A stretch of 64,000 nucleotides of DNA from Haloterrigena alkaliphila (lineage in GTDB: Archaea > Halobacteriota > Halobacteria > Halobacteriales > Natrialbaceae): positions 2,666,001-2,730,000 of the forward strand of contig NZ_CP071462.1 in assembly GCF_017352155.2 (NCBI RefSeq). The letters are read 5' to 3'. The position numbers and the translations under genes are program-made. The notes under the pieces were generated by a model that worked only from the letters and a program-made list of their open reading frames with translations, was not told the DNA's origin and searched no databases. Numbering within the stretch: the stretch's first letter is position 1; the number at the start of each line of letters is the position of its first letter. Below, one piece after another: positions 44,736 through 53,382 of this stretch.

Positions 44736-45176
44736 TCAGGCCCGGGTGCCGACGTGGTCGGGCGCGTCGGCCTTCTTGTTCGCGTAGGCGTTGTACGCCG
44801 AGAGGGCGGCGATGGCCGCCCCGGAGGCGGCCGTCCCGGTCGCGAGGGTCTCGCTGCCCATGTCGATTACGCTGGGCGCAATGAGTAGCCAGAGGCCCAG
44901 CAGGGCGGCCAGCGATGCGACGCCGACGCTCGCCAGCCGATCGCGCGACAGGCGGACGAAGTTGTAGCCCGCCAGCAGGAAGACGCCCGTTCCGACGAGC
45001 GTGTCGTTCCAGATGGCCTGGTCCGTGGCCTCGAAGATGAACGGCGAGGCCACGACGTAGAGGCCGATCAGCGCGACGAGGGCGCTGAGCCACTGCATCA
45101 CGTCGGTGTTGAGGGTGTTTCTGTTGCGGTCGGCTCTAGTCGTGTTCGAGTCGGTATCCGTCGGTGTTTCGCTCAT
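44736..45176 (-). CDS. SPW-repeat membrane protein
   Basis: 146 residues with four hydrophobic helices after a 27-residue polar lead. Two copies of a unit are visible: WLSALVALIGLYVVASPFIFE followed by AIWNDTLVGTGVFLLAGYNFVRL, and ALLGLWLLIAPSVID followed by a second helix pair. This is the SPW repeat layout, here with the SPF and APS variants. Function unknown; members are often near stress or regulator genes. It faces the NAD kinase-like gene convergently, with 102 bp between the stops. Confidence 0.8.
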   Translation of the reverse strand: MSETPTDTDSNTTRADRNRNTLNTDVMQWLSALVALIGLYVVASPFIFEATDQAIWNDTLVGTGVFLLAGYNFVRLSRDRLASVGVASLAALLGLWLLIAPSVIDMGSETLATGTAASGAAIAALSAYNAYANKKADAPDHVGTRA

Positions 45177-45436
45177 GTCTTCACCGGTCGTAGCCGGGTC
45201 TCAGGGAAAGCGGTCGTGCCTGCGGTTGTAGGGCTACTCACAGAAGGTCGTACGGCACTCGAGAGCGGCGTAATTCGGGGGTGTACGAACCGAGGCTGTC
45301 GCGACTCGAGGGCAGAGTGACGACTTCGAACGTCGTGACTCGAGGGTGGTGAAAAACGAAAATCGCGAGCGCCGGCGTGGACGGCGGGCCGTCGGCAGCG
45401 GAGTCGTTCGAGCGGTCGCAAGCGCTCGAGCGTCGA

Positions 45437-45679
45437 CTAGCTGTTGTACGGCTCCTCGTCGCGGTGACTGTCCGGGTTCTCCTGCTCGAGGGCGTCGTTG
45501 ACCCGCTCGTCGGACTTGTGTTCGATGTCCTGTCGGCGCTGTTCCTCGTCCTGGCGCTCTCGCGCCTCCATCTCCTCTTCCGTGAGTTCGTCCTCGGCCT
45601 CGGCGTCCGTGTCTTCGTGCGCCAGTTCGACGTCCCGCCCGTGTTCGTCTTTGCCGGTCTCGTCAGTGTTGTCGGACAT
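45437..45679 (-). CDS. Small acidic coiled-coil-like protein
   Basis: 80 residues, more than a third Asp/Glu, with a helix-forming centre (EDELTEEEMEARERQDEEQRRQDIEHK) of alternating charges and no hydrophobic core. No family is recognised. Codon use and acidity fit a real haloarchaeal gene, and the region upstream (257 bp) could carry a promoter. Low-complexity proteins of this kind are often hypothetical. Confidence 0.5.
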   Translation of the reverse strand: MSDNTDETGKDEHGRDVELAHEDTDAEAEDELTEEEMEARERQDEEQRRQDIEHKSDERVNDALEQENPDSHRDEEPYNS

Positions 45680-46003
45680 ACTGATCCCGTGTCCGGGTAC
45701 CGTCGAACCGTGAAAAGGCGTTGGGCTTGCGAAGGTCGGCTAGAACGAAATTCCCAGTTCGTCTGCAGTCGTCTCGTTGATCGTTCGGCTGCTCGAGTGA
45801 GTCGTCTCGTGGATAAATCGAGCGTTCTGCTACCGTGGCAACGGTGATTGCCACACCCTCCCCAGCCGATTCGCTCACTCACTCCGTTCGTTCACTCATC
45901 CCTCGCACGGTGTCATCGGCCGCCCTCACTGTCGTTCGGTCGGCCGACAGCGCGCACCACCGTACGGCGGTAAGTCGGCCCGGAACGATTCTCGTTCGAC
46001 CGA
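45680..46003. other. Intergenic region with repeat copy A
   Basis: 324 bp between the small acidic gene and nth. Apart from the 80-bp repeat at 45827-45906, no gene or RNA was recognised. Confidence 0.5.
45827..45906 (+). repeat. 80-bp palindrome-headed repeat, copy A
   Basis: Begins CTGCTACCGTGGCAACGG, contains a GTGGC...GCCAC hairpin, then CCACACCCTCCCCAGCCGAT and an ACTC-rich stretch ending CATCCCTCGC. The same sequence is present at 51877-51957 (inverted) and 52074-52156. Confidence 0.85.
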
Positions 46004-46687
46004 TTACCAGGGGTCGCCCGAGGCCAGATCGATCTCGCCGTAGCCCTTTTCCGAGGGGCAGATGTCCGCGAGCACGCAGTCGCTGCAGTCGGGATTGCGG
46101 GCGGTACAGGTCGCCCGGCCGTGGTCGATACAGAGGTGGGTGAACTGCTGCCAGTAGCCCTCGGGGACGATCCCCATCAGATCCTGTTCGATCGCCTCGG
46201 GGCGCTCCTCCTCGGTGAGTCCGAGTCGCCGCGAGAGTCGCTGGACGTGCGTGTCGACGACGATCCCCTCGACGACGTCGTGGCCGTGCTGGAGGACGAC
46301 GTTGGCCGTCTTCCGGCCGACGCCCGACAGTTCGGTCAGTTCGTCCATCGTGTCCGGCACCTCGCCGTCGTGTTCCTCGAGGATCGTCCGACAGGAGCTC
46401 TTGATGTAGCCCGCCTTGCTGTTGTAGTAGGTGATCGAGTTCAGGTCCTCCGCGAGTTCCTCCTGGGGCGCGTTGGCGTACTCTTCGGGCCCGTCGTACT
46501 TCTCGAAGAGGTGCTTCGTTTCCTCGTTGACGCGCTCGTCGGTACACTGCGCCGAGAGGATCACCGCGATCAGCAACTCCAGGCGATTCGAGTACCGAAG
46601 CGAGATCGTCGAGTCCGGATACGCCTCCTCGAGTCGGTCGACGACTTCCTCGGCCTGCGCGGCGCGGCTCTCGAGCGGGGTTCCCAT
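46004..46687 (-). CDS. nth: Endonuclease III (DNA glycosylase/AP lyase)
   Basis: 227 residues. It removes oxidised pyrimidines and nicks abasic sites in base excision repair. The helix-hairpin-helix LSGVGRKTANVVLQ (near 115-128) with the catalytic Lys region (ILSAQCTDERVNEET) and the Asp in VVDTHVQRLSRRLGL are present. The C-terminal [4Fe-4S] loop has the exact spacing C-x6-C-x2-C-x5-C (CTARNPDCSDCVLADIC). The start at 46687 gives a normal length. It is convergent with no gene nearby, and its stop is close to the repeat region. Confidence 0.95.
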   Translation of the reverse strand: MGTPLESRAAQAEEVVDRLEEAYPDSTISLRYSNRLELLIAVILSAQCTDERVNEETKHLFEKYDGPEEYANAPQEELAEDLNSITYYNSKAGYIKSSCRTILEEHDGEVPDTMDELTELSGVGRKTANVVLQHGHDVVEGIVVDTHVQRLSRRLGLTEEERPEAIEQDLMGIVPEGYWQQFTHLCIDHGRATCTARNPDCSDCVLADICPSEKGYGEIDLASGDPW

Positions 46688-46822
46688 GGGGCGTTCGTTG
46701 CGAGAGCGTCCATTTGAGCGTATCGGTCACGGGCGACGACGGTACGAGCGACGACGGCTCGACCCGGGCGCGCGGAACCGACGCGCCGGTGACAGCACCC
46801 CGTCCGTTCGGATGCCGTGACC

Positions 46823-46828
46823 TTTAAG
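46823..46828 (+). promoter_or_regulatory. TATA box of mvaD
   Basis: TTTAAG in GACCTTTAAGCGG lies 25-30 bp before the ATG at 46853, predicting an almost leaderless transcript. Confidence 0.5.
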
Positions 46829-46852
46829 CGGTCGTCATCCGGCTATTCGGGT

Positions 46853-47836
46853 ATGAAAGCCACCGCCATGGCCCACCCGATTCAGGGGTTGGTCAAGTAC
46901 CACGGGATGCGCGACGAGATCGAGCGACTCCCCTATCACGACAGCATCAGCCTCTGTACGGCGCCGAGCCACACCCGCACGACCGTCGAGTTCTCGATGG
47001 ACTACGAGGAGGACACCTTCGTCGTCGACGGCGAGGAACTCGACGGCCGGGCTTACGAGCGCGTCGAGGCCGTCGTCGAGAAGGCCCGCGAGAAGTCCGA
47101 CGCCGCCCACACCGTCTACCCGGTCCGCCTCGAGAGCGAGAACAGTTTCCCGTCGAACGTGGGTCTGGGCTCCTCGTCGTCCGGCTTCGCCGCCGCCGCG
47201 ATGGCGCTGGCCGACGCTGCGGAGATCGACGCCTCGCGGCAGGAGATCTCGACGATCGCTCGGGTCGGGTCGGCTTCGGCGGCCCGCGCCGTCACCGGCG
47301 CGTTCTCGCAACTGCACACCGGCCTGAACGACGAAGACTGTCGCTCCCGGCGCATCCCGACCGATATCCACGAGGACCTGAAGATCGTCGTCGGCCTCGT
47401 CCCCTACCACAAGGAGACCGAGGACGCCCACGAGGAGGCCGCCGACAGCCACATGTTCGAGTCGCGGATGGCCCACATCCACGGCCAACTGTCCGACATG
47501 CGCGACGCACTGCGGAACAACGAGTTCGACCGCGCGTTCGAACTCGCCGAACAGGACTCCCTCTCGCTGGCCGCGACCACGATGACCGGCCCCTCGGGGT
47601 GGGTCTACTGGCAGCCGGCGACGCTGAAGATCTTCAACACGGTGCGCAAACTCCGCGAGGAGGAGGATATCCCCGTCTACTTCTCGACCGACACCGGCGC
47701 CAGCGTCTACGTCAACACCACCGACGAACACGCCGACGAGGTCGAGGAAGCGATCTCGGACTGTGGCGTCTCCACGACCGTCTGGGACGTCGGCGGCCCC
47801 GCCAAGCTACTCGACGAGGACAAACACCTCTTTTAG
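46853..47836 (+). CDS. mvaD: Phosphomevalonate decarboxylase (haloarchaeal mevalonate pathway)
   Basis: 327 residues from the ATG at 46853. A GHMP kinase fold: AHPIQGLVKYHGMRDEIERLPYHDSISLC at the start, the ATP loop SNVGLGSSSSGFAAAAMAL near 105-120, and the catalytic Asp region TGLNDEDCRSRR. The long family is annotated as diphosphomevalonate decarboxylase, but the enzyme characterised in Haloferax acts on mevalonate 5-phosphate, giving isopentenyl phosphate for the modified pathway. The start is supported by the TATA spacing. The product feeds the prenyl synthase encoded at 41076. Confidence 0.92.
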   Translation: MKATAMAHPIQGLVKYHGMRDEIERLPYHDSISLCTAPSHTRTTVEFSMDYEEDTFVVDGEELDGRAYERVEAVVEKAREKSDAAHTVYPVRLESENSFPSNVGLGSSSSGFAAAAMALADAAEIDASRQEISTIARVGSASAARAVTGAFSQLHTGLNDEDCRSRRIPTDIHEDLKIVVGLVPYHKETEDAHEEAADSHMFESRMAHIHGQLSDMRDALRNNEFDRAFELAEQDSLSLAATTMTGPSGWVYWQPATLKIFNTVRKLREEEDIPVYFSTDTGASVYVNTTDEHADEVEEAISDCGVSTTVWDVGGPAKLLDEDKHLF

Positions 47837-47875
47837 GGTTCTGACCCCGTCGGAATCGATTCCGCTGGGCGACTC

Positions 47876-47881
47876 TTATAG
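47876..47881 (+). promoter_or_regulatory. TATA box of the Lrp/AsnC gene
   Basis: TTATAG lies 30-35 bp ahead of the ATG at 47911. Confidence 0.4.
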
Positions 47882-47910
47882 TGGCGCCGCTCGTAGTCGT
47901 TGTCCATCCA

Positions 47911-48387
47911 ATGGCCGATCTGGACAGGGACGATATGGCGATCCTCCACGTCCTGCAAGACGACGCGCGCAACACGACGACCGAGACGATCGGGGAGCGG
48001 GTCGACCTCGCCTCTAGCACCGTCGCCTCGCGGATCAACGACCTCGAGCGACGCGGCGTCATCACGGGCTACGCACCGGCGATCGATTACGAGAAGGCCG
48101 GGTTCGAGCAGCGGCTGATCCTCCTGGGAACCGTCCGTCCCGAGACCGACGACGAAGGGGTCGTCACGAAGGTGAGCGAGATCGAGAACGTGATCAGCGT
48201 CAGACGGTTGCTGGCCGACGAAGACGACCTCCACATCGAACTCGTGATTCGATCACAGGAGCGAGCGGAGGCGGTCGCGGACGAACTCCACGCACTCGGC
48301 GTCGAGATCACGAAGACGAGCGTCGTCGTGGAAGAGACCACCCGCGTCTTCGACCACTTCGGGGAGAAGTACACGAGCGACGGCTAA
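47911..48387 (+). CDS. Lrp/AsnC family transcriptional regulator
   Basis: 158 residues from the ATG at 47911. The N-terminal helix-turn-helix (LDRDDMAILHVLQDDARNTTTETIGERVDLASSTVASRINDLERRGVITGY) is a classic AsnC start, followed by a RAM ligand-binding domain in residues 70-150 (RLILLGTVRPETDDEG, VSEIENVISVRRLLADEDDLHIELVIRS). It should form octamer or dimer rings on DNA and respond to amino acids. It is followed by an unrelated HalOD1 gene. Its target is unknown; Lrp-type genes often regulate themselves. Confidence 0.92.
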   Translation: MADLDRDDMAILHVLQDDARNTTTETIGERVDLASSTVASRINDLERRGVITGYAPAIDYEKAGFEQRLILLGTVRPETDDEGVVTKVSEIENVISVRRLLADEDDLHIELVIRSQERAEAVADELHALGVEITKTSVVVEETTRVFDHFGEKYTSDG

Positions 48388-48510
48388 TTTCGGAACGATT
48401 CCGCAAAAATCCGATCGCGTTCCGGCCAGTGTTGCGACGGGTTGAAAGGGACGACGGAAACTGTTCGGTGAGCGACGTTTTTTAGGCCTTTAAAGCGATA
48501 CCCGTACTCG

Positions 48511-48798
48511 ATGCCCGATCAGACTCACCCACCAGACGACCGCCGCGCACCGAGCGAGCGAGTCGTCGAGGCCGTCGCCACCGCATCCGGGACGTCACCG
48601 CTGGACTTCGAACCCACGCTCTACGATGTAGTCGACCCCGAGGCGCTGGACGCCCTCGTTCGATCCGGGACGGAGAACGTTCGGATCCAGTTTCGATACG
48701 GGGATCGGTCCGTCGTGGTTACCGGTACCGGTCACGTGGAGGTCTCGGCGTCGACTGAGGAGATTCCCTCGAGCGAGTGGCTCTCGCCTGACGAGTGA
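48511..48798 (+). CDS. Stand-alone HalOD1 output domain protein
   Basis: 95 residues with an N-terminal polar lead of 12 residues, then the helix RVVEAVATASGTSPLDF, the family-defining VVDPEALDALV, and a beta pair (IQFRYGDRSVVVTGTGHVEV). It is a paralogue of the protein at 4985-5272. The upstream sequence TTTTTTAGGCCTTTAAAGCG (48478-48497) offers a TATA box with 15-30 bp spacing. No receiver or histidine kinase gene is next to it. Confidence 0.82.
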   Translation: MPDQTHPPDDRRAPSERVVEAVATASGTSPLDFEPTLYDVVDPEALDALVRSGTENVRIQFRYGDRSVVVTGTGHVEVSASTEEIPSSEWLSPDE

Positions 48799-48893
48799 CG
48801 GATATCTACCGAGTTCCGTCGTGAGAGACGTACTACTCTGATTTGATCTGCAGTCGGCGTGCTACTATACCGCTCGCGCCCGTAGCCGCCGCT

Positions 48894-50045
48894 ATGCACG
48901 TCGTCGTCTGCGGCGCGGGCTACGCCGGGCTGACCCTGACGAAGCTACTCGAGTCCGACCTCCCGGCCGACGTCGCCCTCACGCTGGTCGACGAGTCGCC
49001 GGACCACCTCGTGCAGCACGAACTCCACCGCGTGATCCGGCGGCCGGCGCTGGCCAACGAGATCACGGTGTCGCTCCCCGCGGCCCTCGAGCGCGCGACG
49101 GTCCGGGTCGCCCGCGTCGAGAGTATCGACCGAAATCGACGGCTCGTGTCCCTGTCGGACGGCACGCTCGAGTACGATCTCCTGGCGATCTGTCTGGGCG
49201 CGCAGACCGCGTACTACGGCCTCGAGGGCGTCCCCGAGCACGGGTTTCCGTTGAAGCGGCTGGCCGACGCCCGTCGAATCCGGCGACGAGCGCTCGGGGC
49301 GCTTCGGGAGGACGACGGTCGGATCGTCGTCGGCGGTGCCGGTCTCTCCGGCGTTCAGGTCGCCGGCGAACTCGCGGCGCTGGCCCGCGAGGAGCACGGA
49401 TCGGCGTCGATCACGCTCCTCGAGCAACTGGATCGCGTGGCGCCGGGGTTCCCCGACCCCTTCCAGCGCGCGGTCGAACGCGCGCTCGAGGACTCCGGGA
49501 TCGAGATTCGAACGGAGACCGCCGTGGTCGGCGCCGACGAGGGCGGCGTTCGCCTCGAGTCGGGCGAGCGACTGCCAGCGGACCCCTTCGTCTGGACCGG
49601 CGGCATCCGCGGGGCCGACGCGTTCGACGGCGAGCGACCGGCCGTCGGGGCCGACCTCCGACTCGACGACCGGACGTTCGCGCTCGGCGACGCCGCGCGG
49701 GTGACCGACGCCGACGGGGAGGCGGTCCCGCCGAGCGCGCAAGGGGCCGTCCGCGAGGCCCGAACGGTGGCCGAGAACATCGAGCGACTCGTCGAGGCGC
49801 GGCGCGACGGCGTCGAACCGTCCGAACCGGACCTCGAGCAGTTTCGCTTCGACTCTCCGGGCTGGGCCGTCAGCGTCGGCGACGACGCGGTCGCCACGGT
49901 CGGCTCGCGAGTCCTAACGGGACGGGCCGCGAAGGCCCTCAAGGCGAGCGTCGGGGTGGGCTACCTCTCCGGCGTCGGCGGCGCCGGGAACGCGGCCGGC
50001 TTCGCCTACCGGGAGTTCGTTCCGGAGCGGTTCAGGCGGCGGTAG
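48894..50045 (+). CDS. NDH-2 type NAD(P)/FAD-dependent oxidoreductase
   Basis: 383 residues from the ATG at 48894. FAD-binding GAGYAGLTLTKLLES at the N-terminus, a second dinucleotide motif VVGGAGLSGVQVAGELAAL near 145-160 for NAD(P)H, and the late FAD motif FALGDAARV near 262. The overall layout is that of type II NADH dehydrogenases, which reduce menaquinone without pumping protons. It could supply the NADH oxidation that the complex I lacking NuoEFG does not. No membrane helix is seen; attachment may be by the C-terminal amphipathic part. Confidence 0.85.
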   Translation: MHVVVCGAGYAGLTLTKLLESDLPADVALTLVDESPDHLVQHELHRVIRRPALANEITVSLPAALERATVRVARVESIDRNRRLVSLSDGTLEYDLLAICLGAQTAYYGLEGVPEHGFPLKRLADARRIRRRALGALREDDGRIVVGGAGLSGVQVAGELAALAREEHGSASITLLEQLDRVAPGFPDPFQRAVERALEDSGIEIRTETAVVGADEGGVRLESGERLPADPFVWTGGIRGADAFDGERPAVGADLRLDDRTFALGDAARVTDADGEAVPPSAQGAVREARTVAENIERLVEARRDGVEPSEPDLEQFRFDSPGWAVSVGDDAVATVGSRVLTGRAAKALKASVGVGYLSGVGGAGNAAGFAYREFVPERFRRR

Positions 50046-50219
50046 TCACTCTAGCCACTCGAGCGAGACGTCGAGTCCCTGATGCTCGCCGGCCTTCTGT
50101 AGTCGACGGCGTCCTCGGTCCGGGCGCCGTAGCTATCATCGGCGGGTGTCGTTCACGCGAAGAAAATAGGGTGTGTCCACGCGACGTCAGGAACCGAACG
50201 CGACCGGGGTCGTCCCGGC

Positions 50220-50531
50220 TCAGGGCGTTCGAGCGTAGCGGACCGCTCGCATCGCCGCGCTCATGGCGACGAGCGCGACGACGGCGATCGCGATCCACTG
50301 GCCCGTCTGAGTCGCGAGCGCGGCGGCGGTCCTGCCGAGGAGATCGACGCCGAACGCGCGACTCAGCGCGTAGAGGACGACGACGAGCCCGACGACGGCG
50401 ACGACGGTCTGCAACACGGTTGACAGCAGCCATCGTCCGGGCGCGGGTGCGGGCTCACCCGGTCGATCGGCCGGCGGCCGCGACTCTCGAGCGCCGTCTC
50501 GGGATCGGTCGCTACCGGACTGTCGTGGCAT
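50220..50531 (-). CDS. Two-helix membrane protein of unknown function
   Basis: 103 residues. A polar, Pro/Arg-rich lead (about 30 residues) precedes helices at 34-58 (WLLSTVLQTVVAVVGLVVVLYAL) and 78-95 (GQWIAIAVVALVAMSAAMRAV). No family is recognised. It stands alone between the NDH-2 gene (174-bp gap, convergent) and fen1. Confidence 0.5.
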   Translation of the reverse strand: MPRQSGSDRSRDGARESRPPADRPGEPAPAPGRWLLSTVLQTVVAVVGLVVVLYALSRAFGVDLLGRTAAALATQTGQWIAIAVVALVAMSAAMRAVRYARTP

Positions 50532-50712
50532 GGGTGGTCACCCGTTTCGTCGGAGTCCGCGGTCGGCATTTACTATTCGGTGCGTATCCGACGGGACGCT
50601 CGAGCGGCGGTGCACCGGTGTCCGTTCCGGCGGTTTACTAGGTACTGTACGCGACGCTTATCAGAATATGGGGGAGGGTTCGACCGGCGGTGGGTCCGGC
50701 GATCCAACGACG

Positions 50713-51690
50713 TCAGGTCCAGCGATCCAGTCCCGTCTGCGTGACGCTCTCCTCGATGCGCTCGAAGCCGCGTTCGACTTCGCCCTCGTCGACGCTCCAC
50801 TCCTCGCAGACGTACGCCCGGGCGGCCTCGAGGTCCGGGTCGAGATCCGTCTCGAACTCGTAGTCGTCGGTCACGTCGGGGTCTCGGAACAGTTGCCGGA
50901 CGCGGTCGCCGTACTCGACGTGGTCGCCGCGGGCTTCGAGGACGCTCCAGAGGTCACCGTGTTCGGTGATCGCTTTGATGGCGGTTTTGGGACCGATTCC
51001 CGAGACGCCCTCGTTGAAGTCCGTCCCGATGAGGATCGCCGCGTCGATGAGTTGCTCGAGCGTGAGGTCGTGGTGGGCGAGCGTCGCCTCGAGATCCATC
51101 AGTTCGGGGTCGCCCTTGCTCGTTAGCTGGCGCAACGTCAGCGGAGCGCCGAACAGGAGGGCGTCGTAGTCCTCCGACCCCACGTAGTCGGCGTCGCCGC
51201 GGCGGACCATGTGGGCCGCCTGCGCCTCACCCTCCGCCGGCGCTTCGACGATCGGCACGTCGAGCAGTCGGAGGAGTTCGCGGCTGGTCTCCTGGATCGT
51301 CGGCGTCAGCCGCTGGGTCCGGGACTCGAGTTGCGCGATGGCGACCTCGTCGCCCTCCTCGCGAGCGGTCTCGAGTTGCTCCTCGTAGCTCCGGCGCTGC
51401 TCGCGCCGTGACTCGATTTCGTCTTCCTTCAGGTCGGAGGGACCGCCGTCGAAGACCATCACCGGCGTGATGTCGTTCTCGAAGAACTTGGGCAGGCCCT
51501 GGACGATCCCCACGAGGTTGGCGACCTCGGTGCCGTCAGCGGTCGTGTACGTCGCGCTGTCGGTCCACTTGACCGTCGTCGTCAGGTATCGGTAGAGCCA
51601 GTTGTGCGCGTCGACGGCGACGATGCCCTCGATCTCGGAGAAGGGTATCTCCTCGATGACGGCGATGTCCCGGAGTGCAGCGTTTCCCAT
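50713..51690 (-). CDS. fen1: Flap endonuclease 1
   Basis: 325 residues. It removes 5' flaps during lagging-strand processing and repair. The metal-site acidic residues appear in [14 protein letters not shown] (N domain), [47 protein letters not shown] (I domain) and [23 protein letters not shown] with its helix-hairpin-helix. The C-terminus TQTGLDRWT is a PCNA-binding box of the QxxLxxWF type in which the last aromatic residue is replaced by Thr. The single gene is divergent from the repeat-rich region after 51690. Confidence 0.95.
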   Translation of the reverse strand: MGNAALRDIAVIEEIPFSEIEGIVAVDAHNWLYRYLTTTVKWTDSATYTTADGTEVANLVGIVQGLPKFFENDITPVMVFDGGPSDLKEDEIESRREQRRSYEEQLETAREEGDEVAIAQLESRTQRLTPTIQETSRELLRLLDVPIVEAPAEGEAQAAHMVRRGDADYVGSEDYDALLFGAPLTLRQLTSKGDPELMDLEATLAHHDLTLEQLIDAAILIGTDFNEGVSGIGPKTAIKAITEHGDLWSVLEARGDHVEYGDRVRQLFRDPDVTDDYEFETDLDPDLEAARAYVCEEWSVDEGEVERGFERIEESVTQTGLDRWT

Positions 51691-51876
51691 TACCGCTTCC
51701 TTGGGCGGACTGGGATTTGTATCATTGGCTTCTTCGGTGACGACTGCTCGGTACGGTCGTTCACACGTCGTTCAACTCTGATTTCCGTGCAGATATCGTT
51801 TCAGTTGACTCGTCCGATATGCGGTGGCGCGCCCTGGACTGCGGTGAGCGAATAGCGAACCGCGGTCCGAAACCGT

Positions 51877-51957
51877 GCGAGGGATGAGTAAACGAACGAA
51901 GTGAGTGAGCGAATCGGCTGGGGAGGGTGTGGCGACTCCTTGCCGCCACGTTAGCAG
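51877..51957 (-). repeat. 80-bp palindrome-headed repeat, copy B (inverted)
   Basis: Reverse complement of copy A: CTGCTAACGTGGCGGCAAGG head with GTGGC/GCCAC hairpin, shared CCACACCCTCCCCAGCCGAT core and the CATCCCTCGC end. Confidence 0.85.
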
Positions 51958-52073
51958 GACACCATTCTGTTTTCCGTTTCGTTCCGCTCCGGTTTCCCGT
52001 CCGGTCCGAGAAGCTACGGACGAATTAGTCGGAAAACTACGGCGAAACCAACCGATAGGAACCGCTCGCTACT

Positions 52074-52156
52074 CTGTGCTACCGTGGCAACGGGGAGTTT
52101 CCACACCCTCCCCAGCCGATTCGCTCGCTCCCTATGGTCGCTCACTCATCCCTCGC
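52074..52156 (+). repeat. 80-bp palindrome-headed repeat, copy C
   Basis: Head CTGTGCTACCGTGGCAACGG, core CCACACCCTCCCCAGCCGAT, end CATCCCTCGC. The hairpin arms are shorter here (GTGG/CCAC). It faces copy B. Confidence 0.85.
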
Positions 52157-52222
52157 GATTCGTGCTGCGTCTCGCTCCCGCTCGCCGCAGCACCGCGCGC
52201 CGAGGGTGAGGTGTTCCGTTCC

Positions 52223-52804
52223 CTAATCGCGCGGTCCGAATTCCGGCGGGTCACTCCCTTCGCGTGACTCGAGGAACTCCTCCTCCTCGTCGGAGAGGTC
52301 GCGCTCGCGAAATTCCTCGAGTCCCGACTGATAGCGCTCGCGCACATCCAGTTCGCCGCTGCGGTCGTCTCCGTCGTCGACGGGCGCCGGATGCTCGAGG
52401 ACCAGTTCGGCGATGCCGGTCGTCTCGCCGGTGTAGCCGAAGTCGGTCCGGTAGAGGGCCTCGTAGGCGAAGGGGTTGTTGACGGCGATTCGAAGGCGAT
52501 CGTAGCCGCGCTCGAGCGCGCGGTCGCGGACCCGCCGGAGGAGTTCGGGCCCGATTCCCTCGCCGCGCCGGTCGCGGGCGACGGTGACGTAGCGAAGCCA
52601 CAGCGTCGTCTCGTCGGTGCGATCCTCGTTGAACGCGACGGCGGCGACGATCTCGCCGTCGTCGGTCCGCGAGACCGCCTTTCCCGTGTTCGTCATGACG
52701 AACTTGCCGGCGTAGCTGAACCGCTCGTGGTCGAGCCGGAGTTTCGGGCCGTCGGGCGGCCAGCCGAGCAGGTCGTACTCCACGCTCGGTCGTTCGGACG
52801 CCAC
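52223..52804 (-). CDS. GNAT family N-acetyltransferase
   Basis: 193 residues. The acetyl-CoA core is clear: LWLRYVTVARDRRGEGIGPELLRRVRDRALERGY (motif A with R-x-x-G-x-G) near 70-105, then RIAVNNPFAYEALYRTDFGYTGETTGIAELVLEHP (motif B). A strongly acidic C-terminal tail of about 45 residues (EFRERDLSDEEEEFLESREGSD) has no counterpart in the basic fold. Substrate unknown. It is a single gene preceded by a 136-bp gap to the divergent winged-helix gene. Confidence 0.85.
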   Translation of the reverse strand: MASERPSVEYDLLGWPPDGPKLRLDHERFSYAGKFVMTNTGKAVSRTDDGEIVAAVAFNEDRTDETTLWLRYVTVARDRRGEGIGPELLRRVRDRALERGYDRLRIAVNNPFAYEALYRTDFGYTGETTGIAELVLEHPAPVDDGDDRSGELDVRERYQSGLEEFRERDLSDEEEEFLESREGSDPPEFGPRD

Positions 52805-52940
52805 CGACTAAGATTCCGGCGACTGCGCTGTCGATGCCGTGATCCGGCACGGGTCGCCGTTGGGCCCCTCCGTCCACAATTACCGTCGGCGAATGAAGGG
52901 GAAAGGGCTAACACCGCGGTATCGAGTAGGAACCGTGAGA

Positions 52941-53306
52941 ATGGATCCCGAACAGTCGTCGACCGAGCCGACCGCGAACCCGGACGCCCTCGACGACGCC
53001 TTTCTGGCGCTTCGCGACCGCGACCGTCGGTTCGCCCTCTACTTCCTGCTCGAGCACGAGACGGCATCGGTCGCGGAACTCGCGGACGTCGTCACCGCCT
53101 GGAGCCACGCGGCCGACGGCGGGGTCATCGAACCCCAGTGTCGGAACCAGCGGTACCGCCGGCTCCTGCAAACGCACGTCCCGAAGCTGGCCGACGTCGG
53201 CGTCGTCGCCCACGACGAGGAGGCCGACCGGGTGTCGCTGGCGCCCTGTCCCGAGCCGATCCGTGAACTGGCGGCGCGAGCCTGCGCCGCGGAGACCGGC
53301 TCGTGA
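52941..53306 (+). CDS. Winged-helix DUF7344-type regulator
   Basis: 121 residues from the ATG at 52941. Core: DDAFLALRDRDRRFALYFLLEHETASVAELADVV, an insertion with TAWSHAADGGVIEPQC, then RRLLQTHVPKLADVGVVAHDEEADRVSLAP as recognition helix and wing. The motif THVPKLA is shared with the paralogue at 37855-38208. It likely binds DNA. It lies 76 bp ahead of a DICT-domain gene on the same strand, a regulator/sensor pairing. Confidence 0.82.
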   Translation: MDPEQSSTEPTANPDALDDAFLALRDRDRRFALYFLLEHETASVAELADVVTAWSHAADGGVIEPQCRNQRYRRLLQTHVPKLADVGVVAHDEEADRVSLAPCPEPIRELAARACAAETGS

Positions 53307-53382
53307 CCGGCCGGCCGACTGCCGACGGGATCGCGACCGATCGGACCCGAACGGACCGGCGACCGACGGTCGAGCGCAACCG

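Larger units (their letters stand above)
51691..52222. other. Repeat-rich intergenic region
   Basis: 532 bp with no plausible gene. It contains copies B and C of the 80-bp repeat in inverted orientation, separated by about 115 bp of AT-richer sequence. Short frames here that start MSESAGEGVA are the repeat itself. Confidence 0.7.

Noticed and set aside
45835-46143. Small open frame starting MATVIATPSPADSL and similar frames at 51905
   Set aside because: These are translations of the palindromic 80-bp repeat; the same peptide start appears at each copy and the rest differs.
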